Positions 47,097 to 55,321 of a stretch of DNA of 64,000 nucleotides are shown one piece after another. Source of the stretch: Allobosea sp. TND4EK4 (GTDB lineage: Bacteria > Pseudomonadota > Alphaproteobacteria > Rhizobiales > Beijerinckiaceae); assembly GCF_900156025.1 (NCBI RefSeq), contig NZ_FTMO01000002.1, positions 434,001-498,000 on the forward strand, given 5' to 3'. The notes below the pieces were generated by a model, which saw only the letters and a program-made list of their open reading frames with translations, was not told the origin of the DNA and ran no database searches. Both the position numbers and the translations under genes were made by a program. Position 1 is the first letter of the stretch. The number at the start of each line of letters is the position of its first letter.

Positions 47097-48236
47097 ATGG
47101 ATCGTTCCATGCCTGAGTCGCGTAGTCTTCTTGGCCTGTCCAGTGAGGCCGATCTCGTCAAGGTCGACAGGGCCATTTCCGAGTTCCGTGCCGGGCGGCC
47201 TGTCCTGCTGCGCGACGACGGAACGCTCGCTCTGGCGCTTTCGGCTGAACTCGCCGATCCCGACCTCGTGCAGCGTCTGGACAAGCTGGCTTCGGGCGGC
47301 GCCCATGTCGTGCTGTCGGCCGCGCGCCTGCGCCGGCTGGGGGCCAAGGGCCGCACCGAAGCCGGCATCTTCGCCCTTCCCCGGATCGATCTCGACCGCG
47401 TCGAGAGCCTCGCGCTGAAGCTCGACGCCCGCATGGACGCGCCCGTTGCGCCGGCCTCCGCGCTCGATGACGCTGCGCTGGAGCTTGCCCGCCTGTCGCT
47501 GGTGCTGCCGGCGGTGCTCATCGTCTATGTGTCGGCCGAGCAGGTCGCGGGCGAGCCGCTCGTCGAGGTGGAGCTTGCCGCCATCTCAGGCTATCGCGCC
47601 GCCCAGGCCGCGACGCTCAAGATCGTCGGCCGCGCCCCCGTACCCCTCGAAGGCGCGCCCGAAACCGAATTCGTCGTCTTCCGCGGCGGCGAGGGCCTGC
47701 GCGACCAGGTCGCGATCGTTGTCGGCAAGCCGGATCTGACCCAGCCCGTGCCGGTGCGCCTGCACTCCGCCTGTCTGACCGGCGACCTTTTCGGCTCGCT
47801 GAAATGCGATTGCGGCGACCAGCTGCGCGAGACCGTGCATTGGATGGCGCAGAGGGAGGGCGGCGTCCTGCTCTATCTCGATCAGGAGGGCCGCGGAAAC
47901 GGCATCTCCAACAAGATGCGCGCCTACAAGCTCCAGAGCCAGGGCTGGGACACCTATGACGCCGACGAGGTGCTGGGTTTCGATCTCGACCAGCGCCATT
48001 TCGACTTCGCCGCGACGATGCTGAAGCAGCTCGGCGTCTCGCAGGTCATCGCCCTGACCAATAATCCGCAGAAGATCGGCGCGATCGAGGCCGCGGGTCT
48101 CGATGTCGCAGCGAGCCAGCGCGTGCTGGGGCGGCCGAACGCCCATAACGTCCGCTATCTCGCCTCCAAGCGCGACCGGGCCGGCCATATCATCGACATG
48201 GACGCCCTGATGGCGCGTGCCGCGCCGAAGGACTGA
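47097..48236 (+). CDS. ribA: GTP cyclohydrolase II with a degenerate RibB-like N-terminal domain
   Basis: 379 residues. Residues about 20-170 resemble a RibB (DHBP synthase) domain whose acidic DDEDRENEGD-type site is lost (the position reads RDDGTLALAL). The C-terminal RibA domain has the zinc cysteines in CLTGDLFGSLKCDCG, DQEGRGNGISNKMRAYKLQ and TNNPQKIGAI. It opens GTP to diaminopyrimidine, formate and pyrophosphate. ATG starts at 47097 and 47109 are both possible; neither has a strong ribosome site. A terminator follows. It may serve riboflavin, or the pterin-like cluster just upstream. Confidence 0.9.
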   Translation: MDRSMPESRSLLGLSSEADLVKVDRAISEFRAGRPVLLRDDGTLALALSAELADPDLVQRLDKLASGGAHVVLSAARLRRLGAKGRTEAGIFALPRIDLDRVESLALKLDARMDAPVAPASALDDAALELARLSLVLPAVLIVYVSAEQVAGEPLVEVELAAISGYRAAQAATLKIVGRAPVPLEGAPETEFVVFRGGEGLRDQVAIVVGKPDLTQPVPVRLHSACLTGDLFGSLKCDCGDQLRETVHWMAQREGGVLLYLDQEGRGNGISNKMRAYKLQSQGWDTYDADEVLGFDLDQRHFDFAATMLKQLGVSQVIALTNNPQKIGAIEAAGLDVAASQRVLGRPNAHNVRYLASKRDRAGHIIDMDALMARAAPKD

Positions 48237-48237
48237 A

Positions 48238-48264
48238 CGGGCGGATTGACCGCCGCCCGGTTTT
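48238..48264 (+). terminator. Candidate terminator after ribA
   Basis: CGGGCGG (48238-48244) pairs with CCGCCCG (48253-48259) around an 8-nt loop, and is followed by GTTTT. It starts 2 nt after the ribA stop. Confidence 0.5.
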
Positions 48265-48281
48265 CCGACAGGCCAGCCGTG

Positions 48282-50648
48282 ATGGCGACGCCCGAGGACC
48301 CAAACCAGCCGCCCGAAACCTCGACACGCTGGCCGATGGCCGGCGTGGTCGCGATCGTCTGCGCAGCCTGGCTCTGCCTGTCCTGGCCGTGGCTGTCCGG
48401 CGCCCTCACCATCCCCTGGGACGCGAAGGCGCATTTCTATCCGCAGCTCCAGTTCCTGGCCTCGAGCTGGCATCAGGGATTGTCGCCCTTCTGGACGCCT
48501 TACGTCTTTTCCGGATCGCCGCAGGTGGCCGATCCGCAGTCGCTTATCTTCTCGCCGCCCTACGCGCTTGCCGCGGCGCTCGATCCCGATCCCGGCTTCC
48601 GACTCTTCGACGGCGCCGCACTGGGCACCCTGCTCGCCGGTGCGCTGGCCATCGTGGTCCTGTTCCGCGACCGCGACTGGCACCCGGCCGGCGCCGTGGT
48701 GGCGGCGCTCGCCTTCGCCTTCGGCGCGGCAGCCGCCTGGCGCATCCAGCATATCGGCCAGGTGCTGAGCCTCGGCTATTTCGCGGTGACGCTGGCGCTG
48801 CTCGCCCGCGCGCTGGAGCGCGGCTCGGCGGGATACGGCTTTGCGGCCGGGGTCGTCGCCGGGTTCATGGTGCTGGGCCGGGATCAGGTGGCGCTGATCG
48901 GTGTCTATGTCCTTGCCGGGCTGGTCGCAGCCGCCATCCTGATGGCGCGGCGGCCCTGGCACGCCTTCCGCGCCAGCCTGAAGCCGCTCCTTGCAGGGGC
49001 GCTCGGCGGCGTTCTGATCGCCACGGTTCCGATCCTTCTCACGCTGTTCATGGCACAGGAATCCAACCGGCCGGTGATCGACTTCGTCGAGGCCGGCAAG
49101 GGCTCGCTGCATCCGGCGGCGCTGCTGACCGGGCTCGTCGCCAACCTTTACGGCGCCGCCGGCCCCCTCGCCAATTTCTGGGGTGCGCCGAGCCCGGCCT
49201 GGGAGGCGCGCTTCGGCCCGCTCCAGCTCTTCCTCGCCCGCAACATGAGCCAGCTCTATCTCGGCCTGCTGCCGATGGGGCTCGTGCTGACCGTCGGGCT
49301 CGTGCGCGGCGCGCTCTTCCGCCGCGAGATCGTCGCGCTGACGATAGCGGCCGCGATCGTGCTGGTTTTCGCGCTCGGCCGCTACACCCCGGGCTTCCGC
49401 CTGCTCTTCGCGCTGCCGGGGATCGATTTTTATCGCAGGCCGGCCGATGCGCTGTTCATTCTCGGCGCGCTCCTTGCCATCCTCGGCGGCTATCTCACCC
49501 ATCTCATCCTCACGGGACAGGCGCTGCGGCCGAGGCGCTGGCAGCGCGCGGTGGAAGCCCTGATCTTCGCCGGTGCCTTCGCTCTCTCGCTCTGGCTGGC
49601 CTGGACGGTCGGGCGGGTTCATGTCGCGGCCGTGCCGCTGGTCACCGCCCTGCTCTGCGGCATTCTCGTGATGGGCGCGCTCGTCGCGGCACGCGGGCTC
49701 GCACAGCGCGGCTCGGCCCTGGCGGCAGCGATCGTGCTGGCCGGAACCATGACCGTGGATCTCTCCGTCAACAACGGGCCGAGCGAGTCGACCGCCCTAC
49801 CCTCGGCGATGTTCGACGTGCTCCGCAAGGACACGGCCAATGAGACCATCGCCCTGTTGAAGCGGGAGACCGCCCGCACCGCCGCCCCGGACCGTCGCGA
49901 CCGCATCGAACTGGCGGCGATCGACTTCCACTGGCCGAACGCGAGCCTCGTCCACCAGCTCGACAACACGCTGGGCTATAACCCGCTGCGCCTGGGCCTC
50001 TACACCATGGCGACCGGCGCGGAGGATCAGGTCGCCCTGCCTGACCAGCGCAGGTTCACCCCGCTGATGCCGGGCTACCGTTCGCTGCTCGCCGACATGC
50101 TCGGCCTGCGCTTCATCGCGACCGGAGTGCCGATCGAGCAGATCGACAAGACGCTGAGGCCCGGCGACCTGAGGCAGATCGCGCGCACCAGGGACGCCTA
50201 TGTCTATGAGAACCCGCGCGCCCTGCCGCGCGTTCTGCTCGTGCCGGAGGCGCGGCAGGCCGATTTCGACGACATCCTGAAGACCGGCCGCTGGCCCGAA
50301 GGCTTCGATCCGGGCCGCACCGTGCTGCTCGACCGGATTCCGTCGCAGCCGGCGGGCCCCGCTGCAGCCGGATCGGTCGCGATCCGCGACTACGGCACCA
50401 CCGAGGTCACGCTCGCGGTCGATGCGCCGGCCGGCGGCTATGTCGTGCTCAACGACGTCTGGCACCCCTGGTGGCAGGTCGAGGTCGACGGCCGCCCGGC
50501 CGAGATGCTGCGCGCCAATGTCCTGTTCCGCGCCGTCGCGGTCCCGCCCGGCCGTTCGACCGTGCGCTTCATGTTCCGGCCGCTGGAAGGCCTGTGGCGG
50601 GATGTCACGGCGGAGCTGGAGCGCCGCCGTCCTGCGCCGAAAGGCTGA
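48282..50648 (+). CDS. YfhO-like multi-pass membrane protein
   Basis: 788 residues from MATPEDPNQPP; a TTG 12 codons upstream overlaps the terminator and is less likely. About eleven membrane helices (first about 20-40) in the order of GT-C-fold YfhO-type proteins, with the early periplasmic loop YPQLQFLASSWHQGLSPFWTPYVFSG and the C-terminal soluble domain after about residue 520 ending in a beta-rich module (GGYVVLNDVWHPWWQVEVDG). Such proteins add sugars to envelope polymers or lipids; the catalytic acid is plausibly the early Asp, but unverified. Tail-to-tail with the HAD gene. Confidence 0.8.
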   Translation: MATPEDPNQPPETSTRWPMAGVVAIVCAAWLCLSWPWLSGALTIPWDAKAHFYPQLQFLASSWHQGLSPFWTPYVFSGSPQVADPQSLIFSPPYALAAALDPDPGFRLFDGAALGTLLAGALAIVVLFRDRDWHPAGAVVAALAFAFGAAAAWRIQHIGQVLSLGYFAVTLALLARALERGSAGYGFAAGVVAGFMVLGRDQVALIGVYVLAGLVAAAILMARRPWHAFRASLKPLLAGALGGVLIATVPILLTLFMAQESNRPVIDFVEAGKGSLHPAALLTGLVANLYGAAGPLANFWGAPSPAWEARFGPLQLFLARNMSQLYLGLLPMGLVLTVGLVRGALFRREIVALTIAAAIVLVFALGRYTPGFRLLFALPGIDFYRRPADALFILGALLAILGGYLTHLILTGQALRPRRWQRAVEALIFAGAFALSLWLAWTVGRVHVAAVPLVTALLCGILVMGALVAARGLAQRGSALAAAIVLAGTMTVDLSVNNGPSESTALPSAMFDVLRKDTANETIALLKRETARTAAPDRRDRIELAAIDFHWPNASLVHQLDNTLGYNPLRLGLYTMATGAEDQVALPDQRRFTPLMPGYRSLLADMLGLRFIATGVPIEQIDKTLRPGDLRQIARTRDAYVYENPRALPRVLLVPEARQADFDDILKTGRWPEGFDPGRTVLLDRIPSQPAGPAAAGSVAIRDYGTTEVTLAVDAPAGGYVVLNDVWHPWWQVEVDGRPAEMLRANVLFRAVAVPPGRSTVRFMFRPLEGLWRDVTAELERRRPAPKG

Positions 50649-51509
50649 TCAGGCCAGGGCCGCCATCGCCGCGACCGGCTGCACCGAGAGCCCGTCCAGC
50701 ACCTTCGCCAGGCCGGCAGGATCGACCTGCCCGCCGCGCATCGTCTCTTCGCGATGAATGCCGCCGGCGATGAACAGGCTGTCGAAGCCCATCAGCCGCG
50801 CGCCGGCGAGATCGGTCCGCACCGCATCGCCGATCACCAGCACCTTGGCCGGATCGACCGTCCGGCCGCCGCGCAGCTCGGACGCGGCTGCGAGAGCCAG
50901 ATCGTAAGCCGGCCGGTAGGGCTTGCCGGCCCAGGCGACGGAGCCGCCGAGCTCCTCGTAGATCGTGGCCAGGGCCCCGGCGCAGGGCAGCAGATCCTCG
51001 CCGACATGCACCACGAGATCGGGATTGCCGCAGATGAAGGGCAGCCCGCGCCGGGCGAAATCCTCCAGCAGCGGCCGGTACTGCTCCGGCGTCTCGGTGC
51101 GGTAGTCATTGAGCTCGGTCGCGACAACGAGATCGGCCGAGGCGGCGTCCACCAGCTCGACCCCGAGCCCTTCGAACACCGAACGGTCGCTTTGCCAGCC
51201 GATATGATAGGCCTTGCTGTGGTGGCTTTCGGCGATCAGGGCGCGGGTGACGTCGCCCGAGGTCACGAGCCGGTCCCAGCACTGGCGCGGCACGCGCTTG
51301 GCGTCGAGCACGCTCGCGACCTGCGGCGAAGGCCCCGGCGCGTTGGAGAGCAGGACGACCGCCCCGCCCCGCTCGCGAAACGCCGTCAGCGCCTCACAGG
51401 CCGGCTCCAGCGCCCAGAGCCCGTCATGGACGACCCCCCAGACATCGCTGATCAGCACGTCGTAGCGGGCGAGAAGCGAGCCCGCCTGCTTCAGGACGGG
51501 AACCGCCAT
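50649..51509 (-). CDS. HAD-IIA hydrolase, TIGR01459 family
   Basis: 286 residues. The nucleophile motif is ISDVWGVVHDG: DVWG replaces the usual DxDG, which is the hallmark of the alphaproteobacterial TIGR01459 branch. LLSNAPG and VIGDAVRTDLAGA complete the fold. Predicted to dephosphorylate a sugar or related phosphate. It shares one nt with the sugar kinase gene upstream (TGATG), so the two are co-translated. Confidence 0.9.
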   Translation of the reverse strand: MAVPVLKQAGSLLARYDVLISDVWGVVHDGLWALEPACEALTAFRERGGAVVLLSNAPGPSPQVASVLDAKRVPRQCWDRLVTSGDVTRALIAESHHSKAYHIGWQSDRSVFEGLGVELVDAASADLVVATELNDYRTETPEQYRPLLEDFARRGLPFICGNPDLVVHVGEDLLPCAGALATIYEELGGSVAWAGKPYRPAYDLALAAASELRGGRTVDPAKVLVIGDAVRTDLAGARLMGFDSLFIAGGIHREETMRGGQVDPAGLAKVLDGLSVQPVAAMAALA

Positions 51510-52447
51510 CAGCGCTTCGCCTCCACGGCCATCCGCGCCTCGACATCGGCCCGGCTCGGCAGCGGCGCCACCGCGCCGTAGCCCTGCGTCGAGAGCGCTG
51601 CCGCGACATTGGCATAGGCCCCCGCCAGGAACGCATCGCCGGTGCGCAGATATTCGGCCAGGAACGCGCCGTCATAGCAGTCGCCCGCGCCGGTCGCGTC
51701 GATCGCGTCGACCTTGATGGGCCGGAAGCGCTCGCGCTTTACCGGCGTCGCAACCAGCGAGCCCTCGGCGCCAAGCGTCAGCGCCACCACCCGCGCGCCG
51801 AGGCCGAGATAGAAATCGACGATCCGGTCGGGATCGTCGAGGCCGGTGAGCTGCGCCGCGTCGTCGAGGCCGGGCAGGATGATGTCGGCTATCGCGCAGG
51901 CGGCATGGATGATGGCGCGCGCCCTGGTCAACGGCCAGAGCTTGAGGCGCAGATTCGTGTCGTAGGCCGTGGTCACGCCAGCCTTGCGAGCCGTCTCGAA
52001 GGCCGCGAACACGGCATCGCAGGCCGCGGCCGAGATCGCCTGGCTGATGCCGGAGGCCTGCACGATCCGCGCGGACCGGATCGTCTGCTCCGGCAGGTCG
52101 CGGGGGCCGTAAAGGCTCGCGGCCGAACCCGCCCGCAAATACGAGAAGACGTGGCCGGAGGGGCCGTGCTCGACGAAATAGAGCCCGGTCGGCGCGGTCG
52201 GATGCGTCGTCACATGACGCGCATCGACCCCTTCGCGCCGCCACATGGCACGGATCGAATGGCCGGCGCTGTCGTCGCCGAGCGCGCCGAGATAGCCGAC
52301 CGAGAGCCCTTGCCGGGCCGCGGCCACGGCGCAGTTCGAGGTGTCGCCGCCATGGCCGAACTGGAACGCGCCGGTTTCCGCCCGCGTCGCGTTGAATTCG
52401 CCCAGCGGCTCGCCGAGGCAGAGAAGGTCGTAATGGCTGTCGGTCAC
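51509..52447 (-). CDS. PfkB-family carbohydrate kinase
   Basis: 312 residues. GGDTSNCAVAAARQG near the N-terminus and DATGAGDCYDGAFLAEY at the C-terminal active site (catalytic Asp). Closest in style to 2-keto-3-deoxygluconate kinase, but the sugar cannot be fixed. It is followed by a HAD phosphatase in a 1-nt overlap, an odd pairing of kinase and phosphatase that suggests repair or regulation of one metabolite. Confidence 0.88.
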   Translation of the reverse strand: MTDSHYDLLCLGEPLGEFNATRAETGAFQFGHGGDTSNCAVAAARQGLSVGYLGALGDDSAGHSIRAMWRREGVDARHVTTHPTAPTGLYFVEHGPSGHVFSYLRAGSAASLYGPRDLPEQTIRSARIVQASGISQAISAAACDAVFAAFETARKAGVTTAYDTNLRLKLWPLTRARAIIHAACAIADIILPGLDDAAQLTGLDDPDRIVDFYLGLGARVVALTLGAEGSLVATPVKRERFRPIKVDAIDATGAGDCYDGAFLAEYLRTGDAFLAGAYANVAAALSTQGYGAVAPLPSRADVEARMAVEAKR

Positions 52448-52483
52448 GGGATTTCAAACCATTGAAACGGCGCGAAAGCGTTA

Positions 52484-52533
52484 GCGCATCGGACCGAAAA
52501 GTGGAATCCGCTTTTCGGACGAATCCTATGCGC
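52484..52533. repeat. Palindromic intergenic repeat, complete copy
   Basis: GCGCAT (52484-52489) and ATGCGC (52528-52533) bound an inner perfect 8-bp arm CCGAAAAG / CTTTTCGG (52494-52501 / 52511-52518). This is the common palindromic repeat type of Hyphomicrobiales intergenic DNA, lying upstream of the kinase gene. Confidence 0.7.
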
Positions 52534-52600
52534 CAGCAATGAGATAGATCATCGTTATCGCGTCCGGTGGACGCGCGATGGTCTGAGGCAGCGCCTTCCT

Positions 52601-52632
52601 AGATCATCGGGCCGAAAAGCGAAACGCGCTTG
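52601..52632. repeat. Truncated copy of the palindromic intergenic repeat
   Basis: ATCATCGGGCCGAAAAGC begins like the repeat at 52484, but its second arm is replaced by AAACGCGCTTG. It lies 68 nt after the first copy. Confidence 0.5.
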
Positions 52633-52637
52633 TTGCC

Positions 52638-53822
52638 CTACTCGGCCGCCTGCCGCTTGGACGGCGTCTCCATGAGACTGTCGGCGAGCCGGACGATTTC
52701 GCGGCGCAGCTCGGGGCGTCCGCTGCCGTCGGGGCCCGCCATCCTGCGCAAGGCCGCCAGCTCCGTCCGCGCCTCGATGCCGTCGGCGCGCGCCTGGGCG
52801 AGCGCGCCCTCCAGCATCTGGAGCTCGGCCCGCAACGTTTCCATACGGCCCTCCCGCTCGCGCTGCTCGTCCTGCATGGCCGCGGCCTCCTCCTGATGGC
52901 GTCGCTTCAGCTGCTGCGCCTCGGCTGCGGCGGCGCTGGCGCGGGCATCGGCGGCCGCGAGCCCCGCTTCCGCCTGGGCGATCCGGGCCGCGAAAGCGTC
53001 TCCGCGCTCTCGCTGGCCGTCGCGCTCGGCCGCCAGCACCAGCAGCTCCGCCTCCGCCCGCGAGAGGCTCGCCCCCGTCGCGGCCAGGGCGTCGGCCAGT
53101 TCGTCGCGCTTGCCTTCGAGGACCATGATCTTCGTGCGATCCTCGACCTGCGCCACGCGCAGCCGCTCATGGTCGTCGCGCAGCTTGGCAAGCGTCGCCT
53201 CTGTTTCGCCGAGCCGGATTTCGCGCGCTTGCCGGAGCGCCTGCTCGTCGGCCAGAGCGGTGGAGAGGGCGTCAAGGTCCGCTCGCGTGGCGGCAAGGTC
53301 CGCGGCAGTCTGTGCAAGCGTCCGTTCGCGGCCAGCAAGCTCGTCCGTGCGCTGGGCCAGCATCGCCGTCGTTTCGCCATGGGCCTCGCGCTCGGCAGCG
53401 AGGTCCCGTTCGAGCCTTTCGCGCTCGCCCTGCAGATCAGACAGGGAGGCCTCCAGCGCGGCGATGCGATGCGCCCGCCCGTCCAGCTCCTGCTTGAGCC
53501 CGGCGATCTCCATGTCGCGCCGGCCAAGGTCCCGCAGCGCATCGGCCTTGGCCGCGAAGCCCCGTTCGGCCTGCTGTTCGGCGGCGCGCATCCTGACCGC
53601 CAGTTCGGCGCGCAAATGGTCGCGGTCGGCCGCGATCTCGGCCAGCGACAGCGGGAACGCCGCCTCTGCCCGCCTGCGGGCAAGGCGGTCGGCCCGCCGG
53701 GCCAGGGCCGGAACCAGGGCAAGCGCGATGAGCGCGGCGCAGAGGAAGCCGAGCGCGATCAGCATGGCGGCTTCGATCAAGGCCAGCGCCTCCGCAGGTC
53801 GAGCAGGCCCGAATTCTGCCAT
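52638..53822 (-). CDS. Membrane-anchored coiled-coil protein
   Basis: 394 residues. One N-terminal helix (about 20-38, ALGFLCAALIALALVP) is followed by RRAEAAFPLSLAEIAADRDHLRAE and then about 300 residues of Ala/Glu/Arg/Leu heptad sequence, an almost uninterrupted coiled coil. The family is widespread in Hyphomicrobiales and uncharacterised; it resembles membrane-tethered scaffolds. Start chosen at the second Met; a GTG four codons earlier (53834) is possible. Downstream of eipA on the same strand. Confidence 0.75.
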   Translation of the reverse strand: MAEFGPARPAEALALIEAAMLIALGFLCAALIALALVPALARRADRLARRRAEAAFPLSLAEIAADRDHLRAELAVRMRAAEQQAERGFAAKADALRDLGRRDMEIAGLKQELDGRAHRIAALEASLSDLQGERERLERDLAAEREAHGETTAMLAQRTDELAGRERTLAQTAADLAATRADLDALSTALADEQALRQAREIRLGETEATLAKLRDDHERLRVAQVEDRTKIMVLEGKRDELADALAATGASLSRAEAELLVLAAERDGQRERGDAFAARIAQAEAGLAAADARASAAAAEAQQLKRRHQEEAAAMQDEQREREGRMETLRAELQMLEGALAQARADGIEARTELAALRRMAGPDGSGRPELRREIVRLADSLMETPSKRQAAE

Positions 53823-53852
53823 GCGATCAGGCACATGGCCAGCGCCTTGGCC

Positions 53853-54446
53853 TCAGAAGGGATTCCAGGTCGATTGCTGGGTGAACTTGAGGTAGCCGAG
53901 ATTGACGCCGAGCCGCCAGCCGACGCCGGTGCGGATCGGGACGAGCGTGATGCCCTCGGCCGTCATCGCCGTGAAACCGAAGCCGCCGATGAAATAGGCG
54001 GAGCCGTCGACGCCGGCGAAGCGCTGGTAGACCGCATCGACGCTCGGCAGGTTGTAGACGAGCATCATGGTGCGTGCGCCCTCGCCGCCGAAATCGAAGC
54101 CGATCGAGGGGCCCTGCCAGAACACGCGGCGATCCCCGGCATTGCGCGTATAGAGCGTGCCCTCGCCGTAGCGCAGCCCGCCGACGAAGGCGCCGGACGC
54201 TTCCTGACCCAGGATATAGCCGTTTGGCTCGCCCCAGCGCCGCACCGCCTCCTCGATGGCCAGGGCAAGGCCGCGGGAAACGTTGCCGAAGAACTTGTGG
54301 CCGGAACCGACGAGCTCGTTCTGCGAGAAGGAGCGCTGGCCGTCATAATTCTGCGCCAGCGCGGGCAGCGGCAGGGTGGAGAGGCTCGTCCCGGCGAGAG
54401 CCGCCGCAAGGCCGCCCTTGATGAGATTGCGACGGGTCTGGATCAT
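53853..54446 (-). CDS. eipA: EipA-family (DUF1134) envelope protein
   Basis: 197 residues beginning MIQTRRNLIKGGLAAALAG, a Sec or Tat-like signal peptide cleaved near ALA/QNYDG. The DUF1134 core is ELVGSGHKFFGNVSRGLALA to the C-terminal LGYLKFTQQSTWNPF. EipA of Brucella is a periplasmic protein needed for envelope integrity and linked to O-polysaccharide; it folds as a small beta-barrel. In Brucella its gene is CtrA/CcrM-controlled, but no clear site is visible here. Longer upstream frames are unsupported. Confidence 0.9.
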   Translation of the reverse strand: MIQTRRNLIKGGLAAALAGTSLSTLPLPALAQNYDGQRSFSQNELVGSGHKFFGNVSRGLALAIEEAVRRWGEPNGYILGQEASGAFVGGLRYGEGTLYTRNAGDRRVFWQGPSIGFDFGGEGARTMMLVYNLPSVDAVYQRFAGVDGSAYFIGGFGFTAMTAEGITLVPIRTGVGWRLGVNLGYLKFTQQSTWNPF

Positions 54447-54739
54447 GGAAGCGATCTCCGAACAGGGCGACCGGCCGAGCCGGCAGCGGAACGCTGTGAA
54501 GCCCGTGGCCTTTCCGTCCCGGCCGATTGCACGGCGATGGAAGCGGGAAAGGCATGGCCGCGGGCCGGAAGGCGGGCCGATCCTGGGCTTGCCGCCGCTG
54601 GGCGGACTGTCGAAAAACGACAATCCGAACAATCCGAATCAATTCGGTTACGCGATTGATAGGCCGCAAATCTATCCAAGGCGTGAAGATTCCGGGATTG
54701 CCGGGTCCGGCGTGGTCGGGCCCCAGAGGATTTGTGTCG

Positions 54740-55306
54740 ATGAAGGCCGTACCAAGGCAGCGCTGGATTTCGCTCGGCGCGGGCATCATGTCGCTCGGCG
54801 CGCTGCTTCACCCTGCCCTGGCCAACACGCCGGGGGCGGGTCAGGCGCCCACCCTGACGTCGAGCGCTCATGGGCAGAATAGCAGGCTCCCGGCAGGGCT
54901 GCCGGACCTTCCGTCTTTCGGAGAGGCGATGCAGCGGAGCCTGTGGCTCGGCCTGGCGCTCAACGGCTTCGATCCGGTGACCTACCGGCTGGGCAAGCCC
55001 GTGGCGGGCACGGCCGCGCATGAACTGGTCGTGGACGGCATCGTCTGGCGCTTTGCCTCCGCGGCCAACCTCACCGCCTTCCGCGAGGCGCCGGAGATCT
55101 ACGCACCCGCCTTCGGCGGCTTCGACCCGACCGGAGTGGCCGCCGGGGTGGCGGTCGATACCGACCCGATGCAGTTTGCGATCGTCGAGACCCGGCTTTT
55201 CCTGTTCCACTCGGCTGCGAACCGGGACCGCTTCCTGCGGGACAAGGCGATGCTGGCGACCGCACAGGGGCTGTGGCCCACCGTCGAGCGGACCGTCGCC
55301 CGCTAG
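54740..55306 (+). CDS. Exported YHS-domain protein
   Basis: 188 residues with a signal peptide (WISLGAGIMSLGALLHPALA). The YHS-like domain begins ALNGFDPVTYRLGKPVAGTAAHE and has IVWRFASAANLTAFREAPEIYAPAFGGF; it repeats weakly after residue 130. YHS domains bind metals or small molecules in copper and other stress proteins; function here unknown. It is divergent from eipA across about 290 bp with no clear promoter box. Confidence 0.82.
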   Translation: MKAVPRQRWISLGAGIMSLGALLHPALANTPGAGQAPTLTSSAHGQNSRLPAGLPDLPSFGEAMQRSLWLGLALNGFDPVTYRLGKPVAGTAAHELVVDGIVWRFASAANLTAFREAPEIYAPAFGGFDPTGVAAGVAVDTDPMQFAIVETRLFLFHSAANRDRFLRDKAMLATAQGLWPTVERTVAR

Positions 55307-55321
55307 TTCAGGCGACAGTGC

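Noticed and set aside
47586..49622. Long minus-strand frame opposite ribA and the YfhO-like gene
   Set aside because: Spans two genes of the other strand with no motif; a high-GC artefact.
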